Of a stretch of DNA of 64,000 nucleotides, positions 16,780 to 25,857 are shown piece after piece; position 1 is the stretch's first letter, and each line of letters opens with the position of its first letter. The DNA comes from Acidobacteriota bacterium (GTDB taxonomy: Bacteria; Acidobacteriota; Thermoanaerobaculia; Multivoradales; Multivoraceae). The notes beneath the pieces are model-generated. The model saw only the letters and a program-made list of their open reading frames with translations, ran no database searches and had not been told where the DNA came from. A program made the position numbers and the translations under genes. Location of the stretch: the NCBI GenBank assembly GCA_029263415.1, contig JAJCXN010000039.1:306837-370836 (forward strand), given 5' to 3'.

Positions 16780-19700
16780 CTACGGGTCGATGGCAGACAG
16801 AGCCCGCACGAAGGCGGTTGCATTGATTCTGCGAGTTACGGTTTGCTCGGGCCGCGCCTTCCGGGCGCCGTCGGTGTAGCCAGGCATGCCGTGAAAGGGG
16901 ACTGGCTCGACGGTTTGGGAGAACTTGGTGTGGATGTCGGCATCCTTGACCCAGCCGTCTGTGAAGAGTACGAAGTCTCGCGTCCAACCTTCCGGAAGCG
17001 GAGGCAGTTGGTGCGCTTCGTAGGCGAAGCTAAGCTCGTCGCCCGCATTCATGATCACTAGCGAGCCGTCGGTGCTGGAGACGCGCTGGAGTGTGTCTCC
17101 ATAGGGTGTGTAGTCGCCCTCCAGGTCACGAAAGCGTGTGCTGGTGTCGACTTGCGAGTAGTCGAACAGATGGGGTGCTCCGGGCGCGCGTGGCAGCTGA
17201 GCCGAGAAGCCTCGGTAGTGAAGATCCGCAAGCGACGGGCTCAGACGGGTGATGCGGTAGGGGGTTTGGGTCTTGTCTGTGTTGTCTGTGTTGTCTGTGT
17301 TGTCTGTCTTGGGGTGTTCTGAAAGTGAGAGGCTGGCCTTGTTCCAGTAGATCTGCATGGTCGACACAACGCGCAGACGAAGTGAGCCCGAGGTGCGCTC
17401 TGCATCGGTGAGTAGGTGATCGAGTTCCACCACCATGGCTTTGCGTTTGCCCATCGGCAACCCGAGGCTGGGAATCAATACGCGCCATCCGTCGGCTCCG
17501 AAGATGTCGAGCCGAGGCGGTGCGGTGCTTAAGGCAGGGTCTTGTGCCAGAGCGATATTGATCGAAGTGTCGGTGGGGAAGATCCACCCCCACAGCAAGA
17601 GCGTTCTGGAGCCACTGGCTGGCAAGGTCTCGAAGACGAGATCGATCGCGTGCTCTTCGGTAGCGCCTTGATAGCGCGTGAGGGGCAGGTCAACAACCCG
17701 CAGTTCGTCGCGCTGGGCGAGTTCGGCCAAGACGCTTTCGCCCAGGTGATCAACCGCGGTCACTGGAGTTCGTTCGGTTGTGAGCCAATGTAGCGGCGGC
17801 GTTGTTGGGTGCGGTGGAGGCCTGAAGGACTCATCGATAACCAAGGTAGCCTGCTGAGGGTGGTCGACAACCAGCAGTTCTTGCTGGTCAATGTAGATCG
17901 TCTCCCAAAGCTCAGCAGTAGTGTTGAGCCAGTATTTGCCGTCGTTCTGCACCAGACGGTCGCCTGGTATCAAGACCCAATCCATGCCCGACTGGTGAGG
18001 AGCGGCGCTGCCATCGGAGAACGTCATGCCGAGTGTCGAGCGCCACAGGAGGTCCGTATGGAACTCGAAACCGTCTCCGGTCCAGGTGTAGAGGAACGGG
18101 CAGGAGCCCTTGAGTACCTGCTTTTCGAGCAGTGTCTGCCGTGAACTCACTTGCTGCTGGGTTTGGGCCAGTCCGTTGGTCCATAGCACTCGCAGTACCT
18201 CAGCGCGCCGTTGGCTACCGAGTCCGAAGTGTTGGACCGTGCCGCTGCTGAGCTTGGTTTGATATGCGCCACCGGCTCGGATCTCCACCTTCGCGCCGAT
18301 GCCAAGAATGTTGTTCTTGGAGTTGTTTTCACTGAGACCTTGCAGTCGCACGCGTAGCCAATGGTTGGTGTTGCCGCCGTCGTTGCGCAGCACGCCGTAG
18401 CTCGTCCATAGGTCGAGGTCTCCGTCCGCATCGAGATCGGCCGCGATCAAGGTTCGGGCTTCGCGAGCGGTTGCATCGAGTGGTTCTACAGTGAACTGGT
18501 CGCGACGATTGCGCAACAATTGGATGCCACGCGCGACGTTGGTGCCCGTTCCGCCGGCAGCGACGTATCTGCCCGACATCGCGAGGTCAACATCTCCGTC
18601 GTTGTCGAAATCCGCAGCGACAGCGGCTGCCCAAGGTACTCCACCTGTGTCTGGCAACGGTGATGCTCGGTAAGTGGAGCCAGTGTTGTGAAAAAGGGCG
18701 GTGGCGCTTGCTCCGAAAATCAACACATCGAAGCGGCCGTCGTTGTTGAAGTCTGCGATCAGGAGTTCGGTGCCCGCAGTGGACTGTGGGAACCACTGCT
18801 GCGAGACGTCTCGATAGCGGCCACCGCGCAGATTGTCGAAGACCATGACGCCGACGCTGGTTGCCAAGACTAGGTCGAGATCACCATCATCGTCGAGATC
18901 GACCAGTTCCGCGTCGGTCGCTTTGGCTTGGTTGATCTCGATTGCTAGCGGCGTCGCAACGAGGCCATCCGAGCCGCGGTTCTGCAGAAAAATGAGCTGA
19001 GAGTCGAGGGAGAGCGCTAGAAGATCGATATCCCCTTCCTGGTCGACATCGCCTGCGATCAGGCGGTGTGTCTTCGGCAGTTTGATCTCGGTTGCTGGTT
19101 CGAAGCGGAGTGATTGAGGGGCGCCAGTGGTTGCAGAAGCAGAGGACTGGTGTTGGATGGTGAGGGCGCCGGTGCTGGCCAACTGGATGAGGTCGGCGAG
19201 GCCGTCTTGATTGAGATCTGCACCGAGTCGGCTGAAGGGTGCATCGCCAGCCGTCTGGAGACCGACGATGGGAACTCTTATCGGTGCGCCTTTTGCGGCG
19301 CGCAAGAGTCGATTGTCTGGTAGCCAGAGAGTGTCGGGCTCGCCGTCGGGCCAGACGAAAGCATCATTCGCCTTACCGGCCCACTGAATGGTCTGGTTGG
19401 TCCAAGTTAGGGCGATGTCTTGCCCGCCTTGCACGCTGGGTGGTAGCGGTGGGTCGAAGTCGAGTTGCGGGAACAGCTGGATTCCGTCGCCACGCCCGAG
19501 CAATTCGGTGAGGCCCACGCGATACAGATCGGTCGGTCGCAGCAGGTTTAGCAGGATCAAAGCCGGAGGTCTCAATGCCTCAACGTTGTCGCTTGCGAGG
19601 GCGTCTCGTAGCTGGTCGGCGAACCGTTGCGCTCGCTGGTCGAAACCGTTGAGACGGTCTTCAATGGTGTCCAGGGCGTCAGCCGTATTGTCACTGTTGC

Positions 19701-20331
19701 CGCTACGAGCGGCTGCATTGAGGCCGGCGAGCATGATGGCAAGGTTCTCGGGCGAGTTGCGCAGAGCGCGCTGGTAGTAACCGTCGGCTTGTGCGAAAGC
19801 GTCCGCGTCCCCGCTGTTTTCGGCGGCGGTGCCGCGCAGGTAGGGCGGTCTGGGATCTTTGGGGCGTGTGCGCTCAAAGCGCGTCAACGTCTGGTCCCAC
19901 AAACGGCGCGCGCCCGCATCGTCGAGCAGCAGCGGCTCCAGCACACGCGCCGTGGCGAACAGCGCTTGGGGATTGTCCGGGGCGATCCGCCGAGCCTGTT
20001 CCAGCCACTGAAGCGCCTGATCGCGCTGATCCAGGATCGAGTGGCAAATCGCGAGATTGATTTTGGGCAGCAGGTTGTCGGGGAGCAGACGATCCACTTC
20101 GAGAAGGCGATCGCGAGCCACGGTGCAACGGCCGTCTTCAAGATCGGCGAGCGCCTGGCCTGCTAGTTCTGCCGCTCGACGGAAGCGTTGCTCCTCTTTT
20201 TGCCCATGCTCTGTCTTCGCGGACTGCGTTTGTGCGAGGGCAGCGGTGGGTACCGGTGCCCAACGGAATGCCACCACAAAGATCAGGATGGCGGTGCTAT
20301 GGATGACCAGATGGCGTGGCTTGTAGGTCAT
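16780..20331 (-). CDS. Secreted TPR, FG-GAP/VCBS and ASPIC/UnbV domain protein (CRTAC1-like)
   Basis: A 1183-residue protein with an N-terminal signal sequence (STAILIFVVAFRWAPVP, cut near ALAQ). Residues about 45-270 are TPR-like helices (LLEVDRLLPDNLLPKINLA). Residues about 365-660 hold FG-GAP/VCBS calcium-loop motifs in series: DLNQDGLADL, DVDQEGDIDL, DLDDDGDLDL, DFNNDGRFDV, DFDNDGDVDL and DLDADGDLDL. An ASPIC/UnbV segment follows (GIGAKVEIRAGGAYQ, LRVLWTNGLAQ), then a C-terminal region beginning CPFLYTWTGDGFEFHTDLLW that is typical of such acidobacterial proteins. A run of DNT units near residue 1009-1020 comes from a 9-bp repeat. Its ATG overlaps the stop of the upstream FG-GAP gene (ATGA), so the two are translationally coupled. 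Beta-propeller surface binding is the likely role. Confidence 0.87.
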   Translation of the reverse strand: MTYKPRHLVIHSTAILIFVVAFRWAPVPTAALAQTQSAKTEHGQKEEQRFRRAAELAGQALADLEDGRCTVARDRLLEVDRLLPDNLLPKINLAICHSILDQRDQALQWLEQARRIAPDNPQALFATARVLEPLLLDDAGARRLWDQTLTRFERTRPKDPRPPYLRGTAAENSGDADAFAQADGYYQRALRNSPENLAIMLAGLNAAARSGNSDNTADALDTIEDRLNGFDQRAQRFADQLRDALASDNVEALRPPALILLNLLRPTDLYRVGLTELLGRGDGIQLFPQLDFDPPLPPSVQGGQDIALTWTNQTIQWAGKANDAFVWPDGEPDTLWLPDNRLLRAAKGAPIRVPIVGLQTAGDAPFSRLGADLNQDGLADLIQLASTGALTIQHQSSASATTGAPQSLRFEPATEIKLPKTHRLIAGDVDQEGDIDLLALSLDSQLIFLQNRGSDGLVATPLAIEINQAKATDAELVDLDDDGDLDLVLATSVGVMVFDNLRGGRYRDVSQQWFPQSTAGTELLIADFNNDGRFDVLIFGASATALFHNTGSTYRASPLPDTGGVPWAAAVAADFDNDGDVDLAMSGRYVAAGGTGTNVARGIQLLRNRRDQFTVEPLDATAREARTLIAADLDADGDLDLWTSYGVLRNDGGNTNHWLRVRLQGLSENNSKNNILGIGAKVEIRAGGAYQTKLSSGTVQHFGLGSQRRAEVLRVLWTNGLAQTQQQVSSRQTLLEKQVLKGSCPFLYTWTGDGFEFHTDLLWRSTLGMTFSDGSAAPHQSGMDWVLIPGDRLVQNDGKYWLNTTAELWETIYIDQQELLVVDHPQQATLVIDESFRPPPHPTTPPLHWLTTERTPVTAVDHLGESVLAELAQRDELRVVDLPLTRYQGATEEHAIDLVFETLPASGSRTLLLWGWIFPTDTSINIALAQDPALSTAPPRLDIFGADGWRVLIPSLGLPMGKRKAMVVELDHLLTDAERTSGSLRLRVVSTMQIYWNKASLSLSEHPKTDNTDNTDNTDKTQTPYRITRLSPSLADLHYRGFSAQLPRAPGAPHLFDYSQVDTSTRFRDLEGDYTPYGDTLQRVSSTDGSLVIMNAGDELSFAYEAHQLPPLPEGWTRDFVLFTDGWVKDADIHTKFSQTVEPVPFHGMPGYTDGARKARPEQTVTRRINATAFVRALSAIDP
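17273..17308. repeat. In-frame 9-bp tandem repeat (4 units) inside the TPR/FG-GAP gene
   Basis: The plus-strand unit TTGTCTGTG occurs three times exactly and a fourth time with one change. On the coding (minus) strand it encodes DNT-type tripeptides in a linker between C-terminal domains. Unit length is a multiple of three, so copy changes keep the frame. Confidence 0.9.
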
Positions 20332-22868
20332 TGAGGGGTGGGTGCAAGTAGCTCCGCTTTGCCTGTGCCCTGGCGGACTAGGAGGCGGCCCTCTGCTGGC
20401 AGGCCCGTGATGGTCTCGGTGTCACCGTTGGGCCAGAGCACCTCGAGGCGGAGTGGCACTGTCCCACCCGTTCCGAACTCCACGGGCAGGTCGTTCATGC
20501 CTAAGTAGCCTTCGCCGCCGGTCACTGTACGCCAGACCTTTCGGCCTGCTGGCAGGACCAGGGTCAGTTGTGCGCCAATCGCATCGCGGTTGGTGTTGCG
20601 CTGGGGATCGCCGATCAACTCGAGGCGCAGATGGCCACCGGAGCGAGGGGCGTCGTTGCGTAGAAGACGGGCGCGACCATGAAATGTGGTCAAGAACAGA
20701 TCGAGGTCGCCATCGTTGTCGAAGTCGAGTGTGATGGCGGTACGGGTATTGACGTCGGCTAGCTCGAGTCCGCTGTTGGTGCGTAGAGTGCTCGGCAAGC
20801 CGTCGTCAACGTCATCAGTGTTGAGGAACAACAGGTTCGCTTCCCGACCGTTGTTGATGGCGAACAACTGATCCGGCTCGCTCGGATGCGGGCGGTATTG
20901 GGCGAACGTCATGTAGTCGGTGAAGCCGTTGGCAACGAGTAGGTCATCGTCACCATCATTCTCGAGATCGAAGAATACTCCTGCCCATGCCCAGCCGCTA
21001 TCGTGGGCCTTGAGGAATTCGGCCGAACTGCGGGTGAAGCGCACCGGGCTGCGCGCTTCGGTGCTTGCCGTTGCGGGGGCCGATAGTAGGAGAGTGTTGG
21101 CCTCGGCGACGCTCTTGGTGGTCGTTGCCCAGAACCAGATGTTGGTGATGAAGATGTCGCCCAAGCCGTCTCGATTGATGTCTGCAAACGAAACGTTCAT
21201 TCCGTGAAACGCGTCGTCGCTGCCGCTCGAGGCACCCGCTGCCTCGAAGGTGCTGTCGCCGCGATTCAAGTAGAGCTGGTTGCGCCCAAAGTCGTTGGCG
21301 ATGTATAGGTCTTGGTCGCCATCACGGTCGATGTCGAGATGCGAGAGCGCTTGAGCCCACCCGGTGTCGCCAACCCCAGCGGTGGCGGTGATGTCTTGAA
21401 AGCGCGGGACGCCGTCTCGAGCACCGAGGTTGCGGTAGAGGCGGTTGGGCATACCGTTGACGGCTTCTCGCGCAGCCCAGGCTGAGGCGCCTTGAAGGTA
21501 GTTGCCAAAGTTGCCGACGTAGAGGTCGAGTAGCCCGTCATTGTCTACATCGACCGCCGATGCCGGCCCGCTGATGTCTCTTTCGGTCTCGAGCCCGGTG
21601 TTTGAAGCGATCGTGAAGTGACCCTTGCCGTCGTTGAGGAACAATCGGTTGGGGTCGCGTGCAACGGTCACAAATAGGTCGAGGTCGCCGTCGTTGTCAA
21701 AGTCGGCGAGGATCGGCATGCGTGATTCCGCGTCATGACCGACTCCTGCACTTGCAGTGGCATCTTCGTAGGTTCTACCCTCGCGGTTCAAGAGCAGGGC
21801 GCAGCCTTGACCACCACAGACCACGAGGTCGGTCCAGCCGTCACGATCGACGTCGCCTGCTGCGGCACCGCCGCCACTAAACGTGGGAGCAACGGGGCCG
21901 AATCGTCTGAGCCGACCGATCCAATCACTCGAGGTGTGTTGAAACGTGATGCCCATCGTTGCGGTGACATCGGTGAACAATGGTTCACCGCTTTGAGTAT
22001 TCGCTCCTCGCGCGGGTTGATACGGCTGCAGGATCGGTGCGGGCTTGCCATCTGCGCGGCTGCGCAGGATCTTGACCGCTTCACGGAGGTGCCGAGTTGC
22101 TACAGCGGGTTCGAAGCCGCTCCGTGCGACCTCGCCTCCAAGGCGGAAGACCAACAGTCCGTACGCGTTGAGAGTGTCTGCCAACAGCAACGCTGCCGGC
22201 CGTTCGATGTCGAGGCCCGTGTTGTTCGCCAGGCTCGGCGCGATGGCGGAGTCCGCAAGACCACCCAGAACCTCCCACGCCATCCCGGTTCTCTCGAGCG
22301 CTTCTAGATCCCAACGTTCGATGAGGATGGCGTCTGATCCCGCGTTGGAGAAGTAGAGCCGATCGCCGGTTGGCGTGAGTTGATAGGGGAGAAGAGCTTC
22401 GGTGACGCGGCGTAGGTGACGATCGCCGATGATGGTTGCGCCATCCTCCCTTGCCACTGAAAGTGCAGCCCCCAGGAAGATCCGGCCTGCTTCTCGTGTG
22501 ATGCGCTGCGCTGCGCCGAGCAAACGTTGCAGTTCGCTGTTGTTGTCGGGCACCGTGGTGCGCACAAAGAACCTGGAGAGGTTGCGTGCGATCAACTGCT
22601 GCCGTGACAGGTGAGGGAGTCCTTGGGCGTTGGTCGGTTGCTGGTCGGCCCGCTCGATCTCATCCAGCTTCTCGATCGCCAGCTGGAATGCCGGCGAAGC
22701 CTGAGCTAGTTGGGTGAGTTGCGACTGCTGCTCAGGTTGCGGCTTGGTTGTGACCGGTCGCTTCCTGAGGCCGCCAGCCGGACTCGAGAGAGCCATGGCA
22801 CCGACCAGTAGGGCGCCGACCAGTAGGACGAAGAGCGAGGCACTAAGCCTAAGGTTCAAGGTGTGCAC
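20328..22868 (-). CDS. Secreted FG-GAP/VCBS and ASPIC/UnbV domain protein (CRTAC1 family)
   Basis: An 846-residue protein with GTG start 22868 and a signal/anchor helix (ASLFVLLVGALLVGAMAL). Residues about 40-270 are helical without a recognised family. From about 295 it shows the CRTAC1 pattern: PLFTDVTATMGITFQH, then calcium loops DVDRDGWTDL, DFDNDGDLDL, DVDNDGLLDL, DIDRDGDQDL, DINRDGLGDI, DLENDGDDDL and DFDNDGDLDL, forming a probable beta-propeller. An ASPIC/UnbV C-terminal domain follows (IGAQLTLVLPAGRKVWRTV, GGEGYLGMNDLP, LEVLWPNGDTE). It is the first gene of a coupled pair with 16780-20331, overlapping it by four bases. Function is unknown; extracellular ligand or matrix binding is inferred from the fold. 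Confidence 0.88.
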   Translation of the reverse strand: MHTLNLRLSASLFVLLVGALLVGAMALSSPAGGLRKRPVTTKPQPEQQSQLTQLAQASPAFQLAIEKLDEIERADQQPTNAQGLPHLSRQQLIARNLSRFFVRTTVPDNNSELQRLLGAAQRITREAGRIFLGAALSVAREDGATIIGDRHLRRVTEALLPYQLTPTGDRLYFSNAGSDAILIERWDLEALERTGMAWEVLGGLADSAIAPSLANNTGLDIERPAALLLADTLNAYGLLVFRLGGEVARSGFEPAVATRHLREAVKILRSRADGKPAPILQPYQPARGANTQSGEPLFTDVTATMGITFQHTSSDWIGRLRRFGPVAPTFSGGGAAAGDVDRDGWTDLVVCGGQGCALLLNREGRTYEDATASAGVGHDAESRMPILADFDNDGDLDLFVTVARDPNRLFLNDGKGHFTIASNTGLETERDISGPASAVDVDNDGLLDLYVGNFGNYLQGASAWAAREAVNGMPNRLYRNLGARDGVPRFQDITATAGVGDTGWAQALSHLDIDRDGDQDLYIANDFGRNQLYLNRGDSTFEAAGASSGSDDAFHGMNVSFADINRDGLGDIFITNIWFWATTTKSVAEANTLLLSAPATASTEARSPVRFTRSSAEFLKAHDSGWAWAGVFFDLENDGDDDLLVANGFTDYMTFAQYRPHPSEPDQLFAINNGREANLLFLNTDDVDDGLPSTLRTNSGLELADVNTRTAITLDFDNDGDLDLFLTTFHGRARLLRNDAPRSGGHLRLELIGDPQRNTNRDAIGAQLTLVLPAGRKVWRTVTGGEGYLGMNDLPVEFGTGGTVPLRLEVLWPNGDTETITGLPAEGRLLVRQGTGKAELLAPTPQ

Positions 22869-23146
22869 GAGCGTTGGTCTGATGTTGGAAAAGTGCGGTC
22901 GCGGTGAAAATGGTGTCTCGCGGTCGAAATGGTGTCAAGGTTCCGGAAGTTTGCGGTTCACGGCCCGGTTTCAACAGAGCCCGCCACGAACTCACCCGAT
23001 ACCTGCGAGTAGAGCCTGTCGGAATCATTGGAACCCTACCAGCGATCATTTCGTTCCCGGAGTGGGGGCAGATCCCTCCCACTTGTGGCTTACAGCGTAC
23101 GTGGTGTCCACCGAGTCCCTTTTGATCGCATAGCCTTGGACAAGCG

Positions 23147-24484
23147 ATGATCACCTTCATTTCACTGTTTCTCGGTCTCATCGTTGGCGAGTATCCCGTA
23201 GAGGTCCAGCCAACTGAGGGAGTGGTGCGGGTGGAGATCGTGCTCGACGGCGCACCAGTCGCTGAGATGACGGCAGAACCATGGGTTTCCATGGTCAACT
23301 TTGGTGCAGCCCCGTTGCCGCATCGGCTAGAGGCGGTCGCCTACGACAGTGCAGGAACAGAAACCGGTCGGGTTACTCAGTGGATCAACCTCGTTCGCTC
23401 TCCCGCGGAGGCTAGTCTCAATCTCGAACTGGACCCCGAGGGAATTTCGACGCGTGTGGCCGTGACCTGGGAAGCGGTCGAGGGCGAGACTCCCCGAAAC
23501 ACTCGTGTAGAACTCGATGGCGCCCTGCTTCCGGTCGAGAATGTCGAGCAATTCGAGCTGCCTCGCTACGATCCCAATCAGCTGCACTTCCTACGCGTCG
23601 AGCTCGACTTCGCCGACGAGGTTGTCGCGGTCGCAGAGGCCACCTTCGGCGGCTTCTACACGGACTCGGTCAACACCGAGTTGACGTCGGTGGTGATCGA
23701 CGTCGGTCGGGATCGGAAGATGGAGCTTAGTGACTTGTCCGGCCAGTTCCTCATTGCGGGCAAACTGCAAGACCCGGTCGCAGTGGAGAAGGGCAGCGCA
23801 GAAATCATGGTCGTTCGCGATGTGCAGGCCCAACCCGCACTGCGAACGCTCTACTCGAAGGCTCGCAGCCTGGGATCTCCGAAAGCTCCGAAGGACACCT
23901 TCCTCCGGCACTATTGGACAAGGCCGCGGGAGAGCGTGGTCGGTGAGCGCCGCTACCTGCTCCATCCCCACTCCGGTGACCAGCAGCTGTATACGCGCAA
24001 CCTGCTGTCGTCCTTCTTGGCCGACGCCATGCAGCCTTCCAACCAGCGAGGTATCCAACACATCGCCGGGGCGTCGGCGGTTGCTGGTATGGCTTCTGTA
24101 TCTCGCAATCGCAGGCGAGTGGTGTTGGTGGTACTGGGCCTTCCTGGAGGTGATGATTCGTTCTACTCCGCAGAGTCGATTCGCAACTACCTCGGCGCGC
24201 TCGACGTGCCACTTGAGGTGTGGACGACAGAAGGAAAGGCTTGGCGTCAGACTCCTGTTCATCAGTGGGGAGAGATTGTCGAAGTGGAGCCCGGATACCG
24301 TCTCTATCGAGCGATCACACAACTCTTCAAGGGGCTCGAGAACCAACGCGTGGTTTGGTTCGCCGGACGGCACCTTCCGCAAGACATCAAGGTCAAGCAG
24401 TCCGCTTCGTTTCGCCGGCTCGGGGCAGGCCGTCTGTCGGACGAAGCCTCGTCTAGGGAACGCGATAGCAAGCAGAAGCGGTGA
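23147..24484 (+). CDS. Secreted or membrane-anchored VWA-like protein, not assigned to a family
   Basis: A 445-residue protein whose first 15 residues (MITFISLFLGLIVGE) are hydrophobic. The N-terminal half is rich in beta-strand patterns with repeated Ig-like phrases (VRVEIVLDGAPVAEM, NTRVELDGALLPVENV). The C-terminal part has RRRVVLVVLGLPGGDDSFYS and YLGALDVPLEVWTTEG, which read like the late strands of a VWA domain as in the acidobacterial VWFA family, but I cannot find the MIDAS strand. I do not recognise the family. Its stop is overlapped by the GTG of the HExxH protease gene (GTGA), so the two products are probably made together. Confidence 0.7.
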   Translation: MITFISLFLGLIVGEYPVEVQPTEGVVRVEIVLDGAPVAEMTAEPWVSMVNFGAAPLPHRLEAVAYDSAGTETGRVTQWINLVRSPAEASLNLELDPEGISTRVAVTWEAVEGETPRNTRVELDGALLPVENVEQFELPRYDPNQLHFLRVELDFADEVVAVAEATFGGFYTDSVNTELTSVVIDVGRDRKMELSDLSGQFLIAGKLQDPVAVEKGSAEIMVVRDVQAQPALRTLYSKARSLGSPKAPKDTFLRHYWTRPRESVVGERRYLLHPHSGDQQLYTRNLLSSFLADAMQPSNQRGIQHIAGASAVAGMASVSRNRRRVVLVVLGLPGGDDSFYSAESIRNYLGALDVPLEVWTTEGKAWRQTPVHQWGEIVEVEPGYRLYRAITQLFKGLENQRVVWFAGRHLPQDIKVKQSASFRRLGAGRLSDEASSRERDSKQKR

Positions 24485-25803
24485 ATCGAGTGGTGACACG
24501 GCCGCGCGCGAGGGGCACAGCAGCACACATCAGCGTTGCGGCGGTGATCGTGGTTGTGATGTTGGGTAGTCCGCGCGTAGGACTGACGCAAGAGTCCGTC
24601 CCGACCGCGGAGCAGGAGGATGCTCAGAGGCCTGTGTTCGGAAAGCCAACTGGGTTCACGCGAACAGCAGAGGCCTTGCATCGTCTAGCTCCAGGAGACA
24701 GGCTTCGCACCGGACCGCGTGAGTCGGCGGATGTTGCGGTTCAGGTGCCTGCCGGAGTCAGCGATGGCCTAGATGCCCTGGTGACTGAACGGCGAACGAC
24801 AGACTCAGGCGAGTGGCTACGACTCCGATGGGCCGGCGTTGTGGGCTGGTTGCAAGTTGCTCGCTCAGAGCTGCCCCCGGATGGCGCGGCGGCGGTGTTG
24901 GGCGACGCGGAGCGAATGGCCCGTCGTGGAGAAGTGGCTGATCGCGCTCTGTCGGAGCTTGGTGGGTCGATCCAGCCCAGAGTCTGGCAGGCGCCGTTCA
25001 ATACAACTGGCACCCCCCAGCGTCGCTCAATCACCGTCTGGACCGACCTCGATCCTCCTCGTCGCGATCGCCTAAAGCAACTGGCAGAGTGCTTACCTCG
25101 GATGTACGCACAGCGATACGGCGATCTGACCGCCGCACCGCAGTTAGCTTTGGAAGTGGTGGTGTTTGCGGACCGGGATGCTTATGAGCGATTTGCAAGT
25201 GCCAACACCACGGTCGCGGGCGGGGAGACCAGTGGTTTTGAGCTTGATGGCTTGGTGATCGTTGCCGCAGATGCCGACATGGAGGTCAACTTCTTGGGCA
25301 CGGCTGCTCATGAGCTCGCGCACGCACTCAATCGCCTCTGGTTCTGGCAAGAGTCGCCTGCGCCGTGGGTAGAAGAGGGGATTGCCGAGGACATGGCTCA
25401 TTCCGTGGAGGCAGCCTTCATTAGCGGCAAGGGCTTGTGCAGAAGACCTGGCGACTGGTCGCGGACGCAGGTCACAGAAGCCGTTGTCATGGAGAATGGA
25501 GAAGCGCACAAGGAGACCCGGTTGCTGCGCAGTGCGCGTGCGCGGACCCTGCTGTGCTACCCGAGTCCAGTTGGAGTTGACGATCTGCTAGATGCCGATC
25601 GCCTGGAGTTTGTGACCGCCATCGATCGCCGTTGGAAGTATGTTGAGGCTTTGTTGCTCGTTCGGAGCCTGCTCGAGGAGCCGGTCAGCGATCGTCGATC
25701 CCAGTTGCTGGAAGCACAGATCGGCGACCCTGAACGCGAGATTCTCAGGCTCCTAGGAGTCCTGGATTGGCGAGCCGACGAACGGGCACTTCTCGACTGC
25801 TAG
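24481..25803 (+). CDS. Secreted zinc metalloprotease-like protein with SH3b-like N-terminal domain
   Basis: A 440-residue protein with GTG start 24481 overlapping the previous stop. A signal helix is visible at about residues 17-32 (AAVIVVVMLGSPRVGL). Residues about 60-130 resemble a bacterial SH3 (SH3b) module: LAPGDRLRTGPRESADVAV and EWLRLRWAGVVGWLQVA. The catalytic domain is a gluzincin type: HELAH (His277, Glu278, His281) with the downstream acidic helix WVEEGIAEDMAH supplying the probable third zinc ligand. This layout resembles peptidase-MA-like/DUF1570 proteins. The substrate is unknown. Coupling to the VWA-like gene suggests that the neighbour is a partner or substrate-binding subunit. 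Confidence 0.78.
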   Translation: MNRVVTRPRARGTAAHISVAAVIVVVMLGSPRVGLTQESVPTAEQEDAQRPVFGKPTGFTRTAEALHRLAPGDRLRTGPRESADVAVQVPAGVSDGLDALVTERRTTDSGEWLRLRWAGVVGWLQVARSELPPDGAAAVLGDAERMARRGEVADRALSELGGSIQPRVWQAPFNTTGTPQRRSITVWTDLDPPRRDRLKQLAECLPRMYAQRYGDLTAAPQLALEVVVFADRDAYERFASANTTVAGGETSGFELDGLVIVAADADMEVNFLGTAAHELAHALNRLWFWQESPAPWVEEGIAEDMAHSVEAAFISGKGLCRRPGDWSRTQVTEAVVMENGEAHKETRLLRSARARTLLCYPSPVGVDDLLDADRLEFVTAIDRRWKYVEALLLVRSLLEEPVSDRRSQLLEAQIGDPEREILRLLGVLDWRADERALLDC

Positions 25804-25857
25804 GCTGCATGGTCCACTTTGTCTGCGCTTCTTTCATTTTGGTTATAGGTCCTTCTC

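Noticed and set aside
23591..24526. Long antisense open frame (311 codons) opposite the VWA-like and protease genes
   Set aside because: It encodes no recognisable domain or signal and lies opposite genes with coherent protein features; GC-rich codon use produces such shadows.
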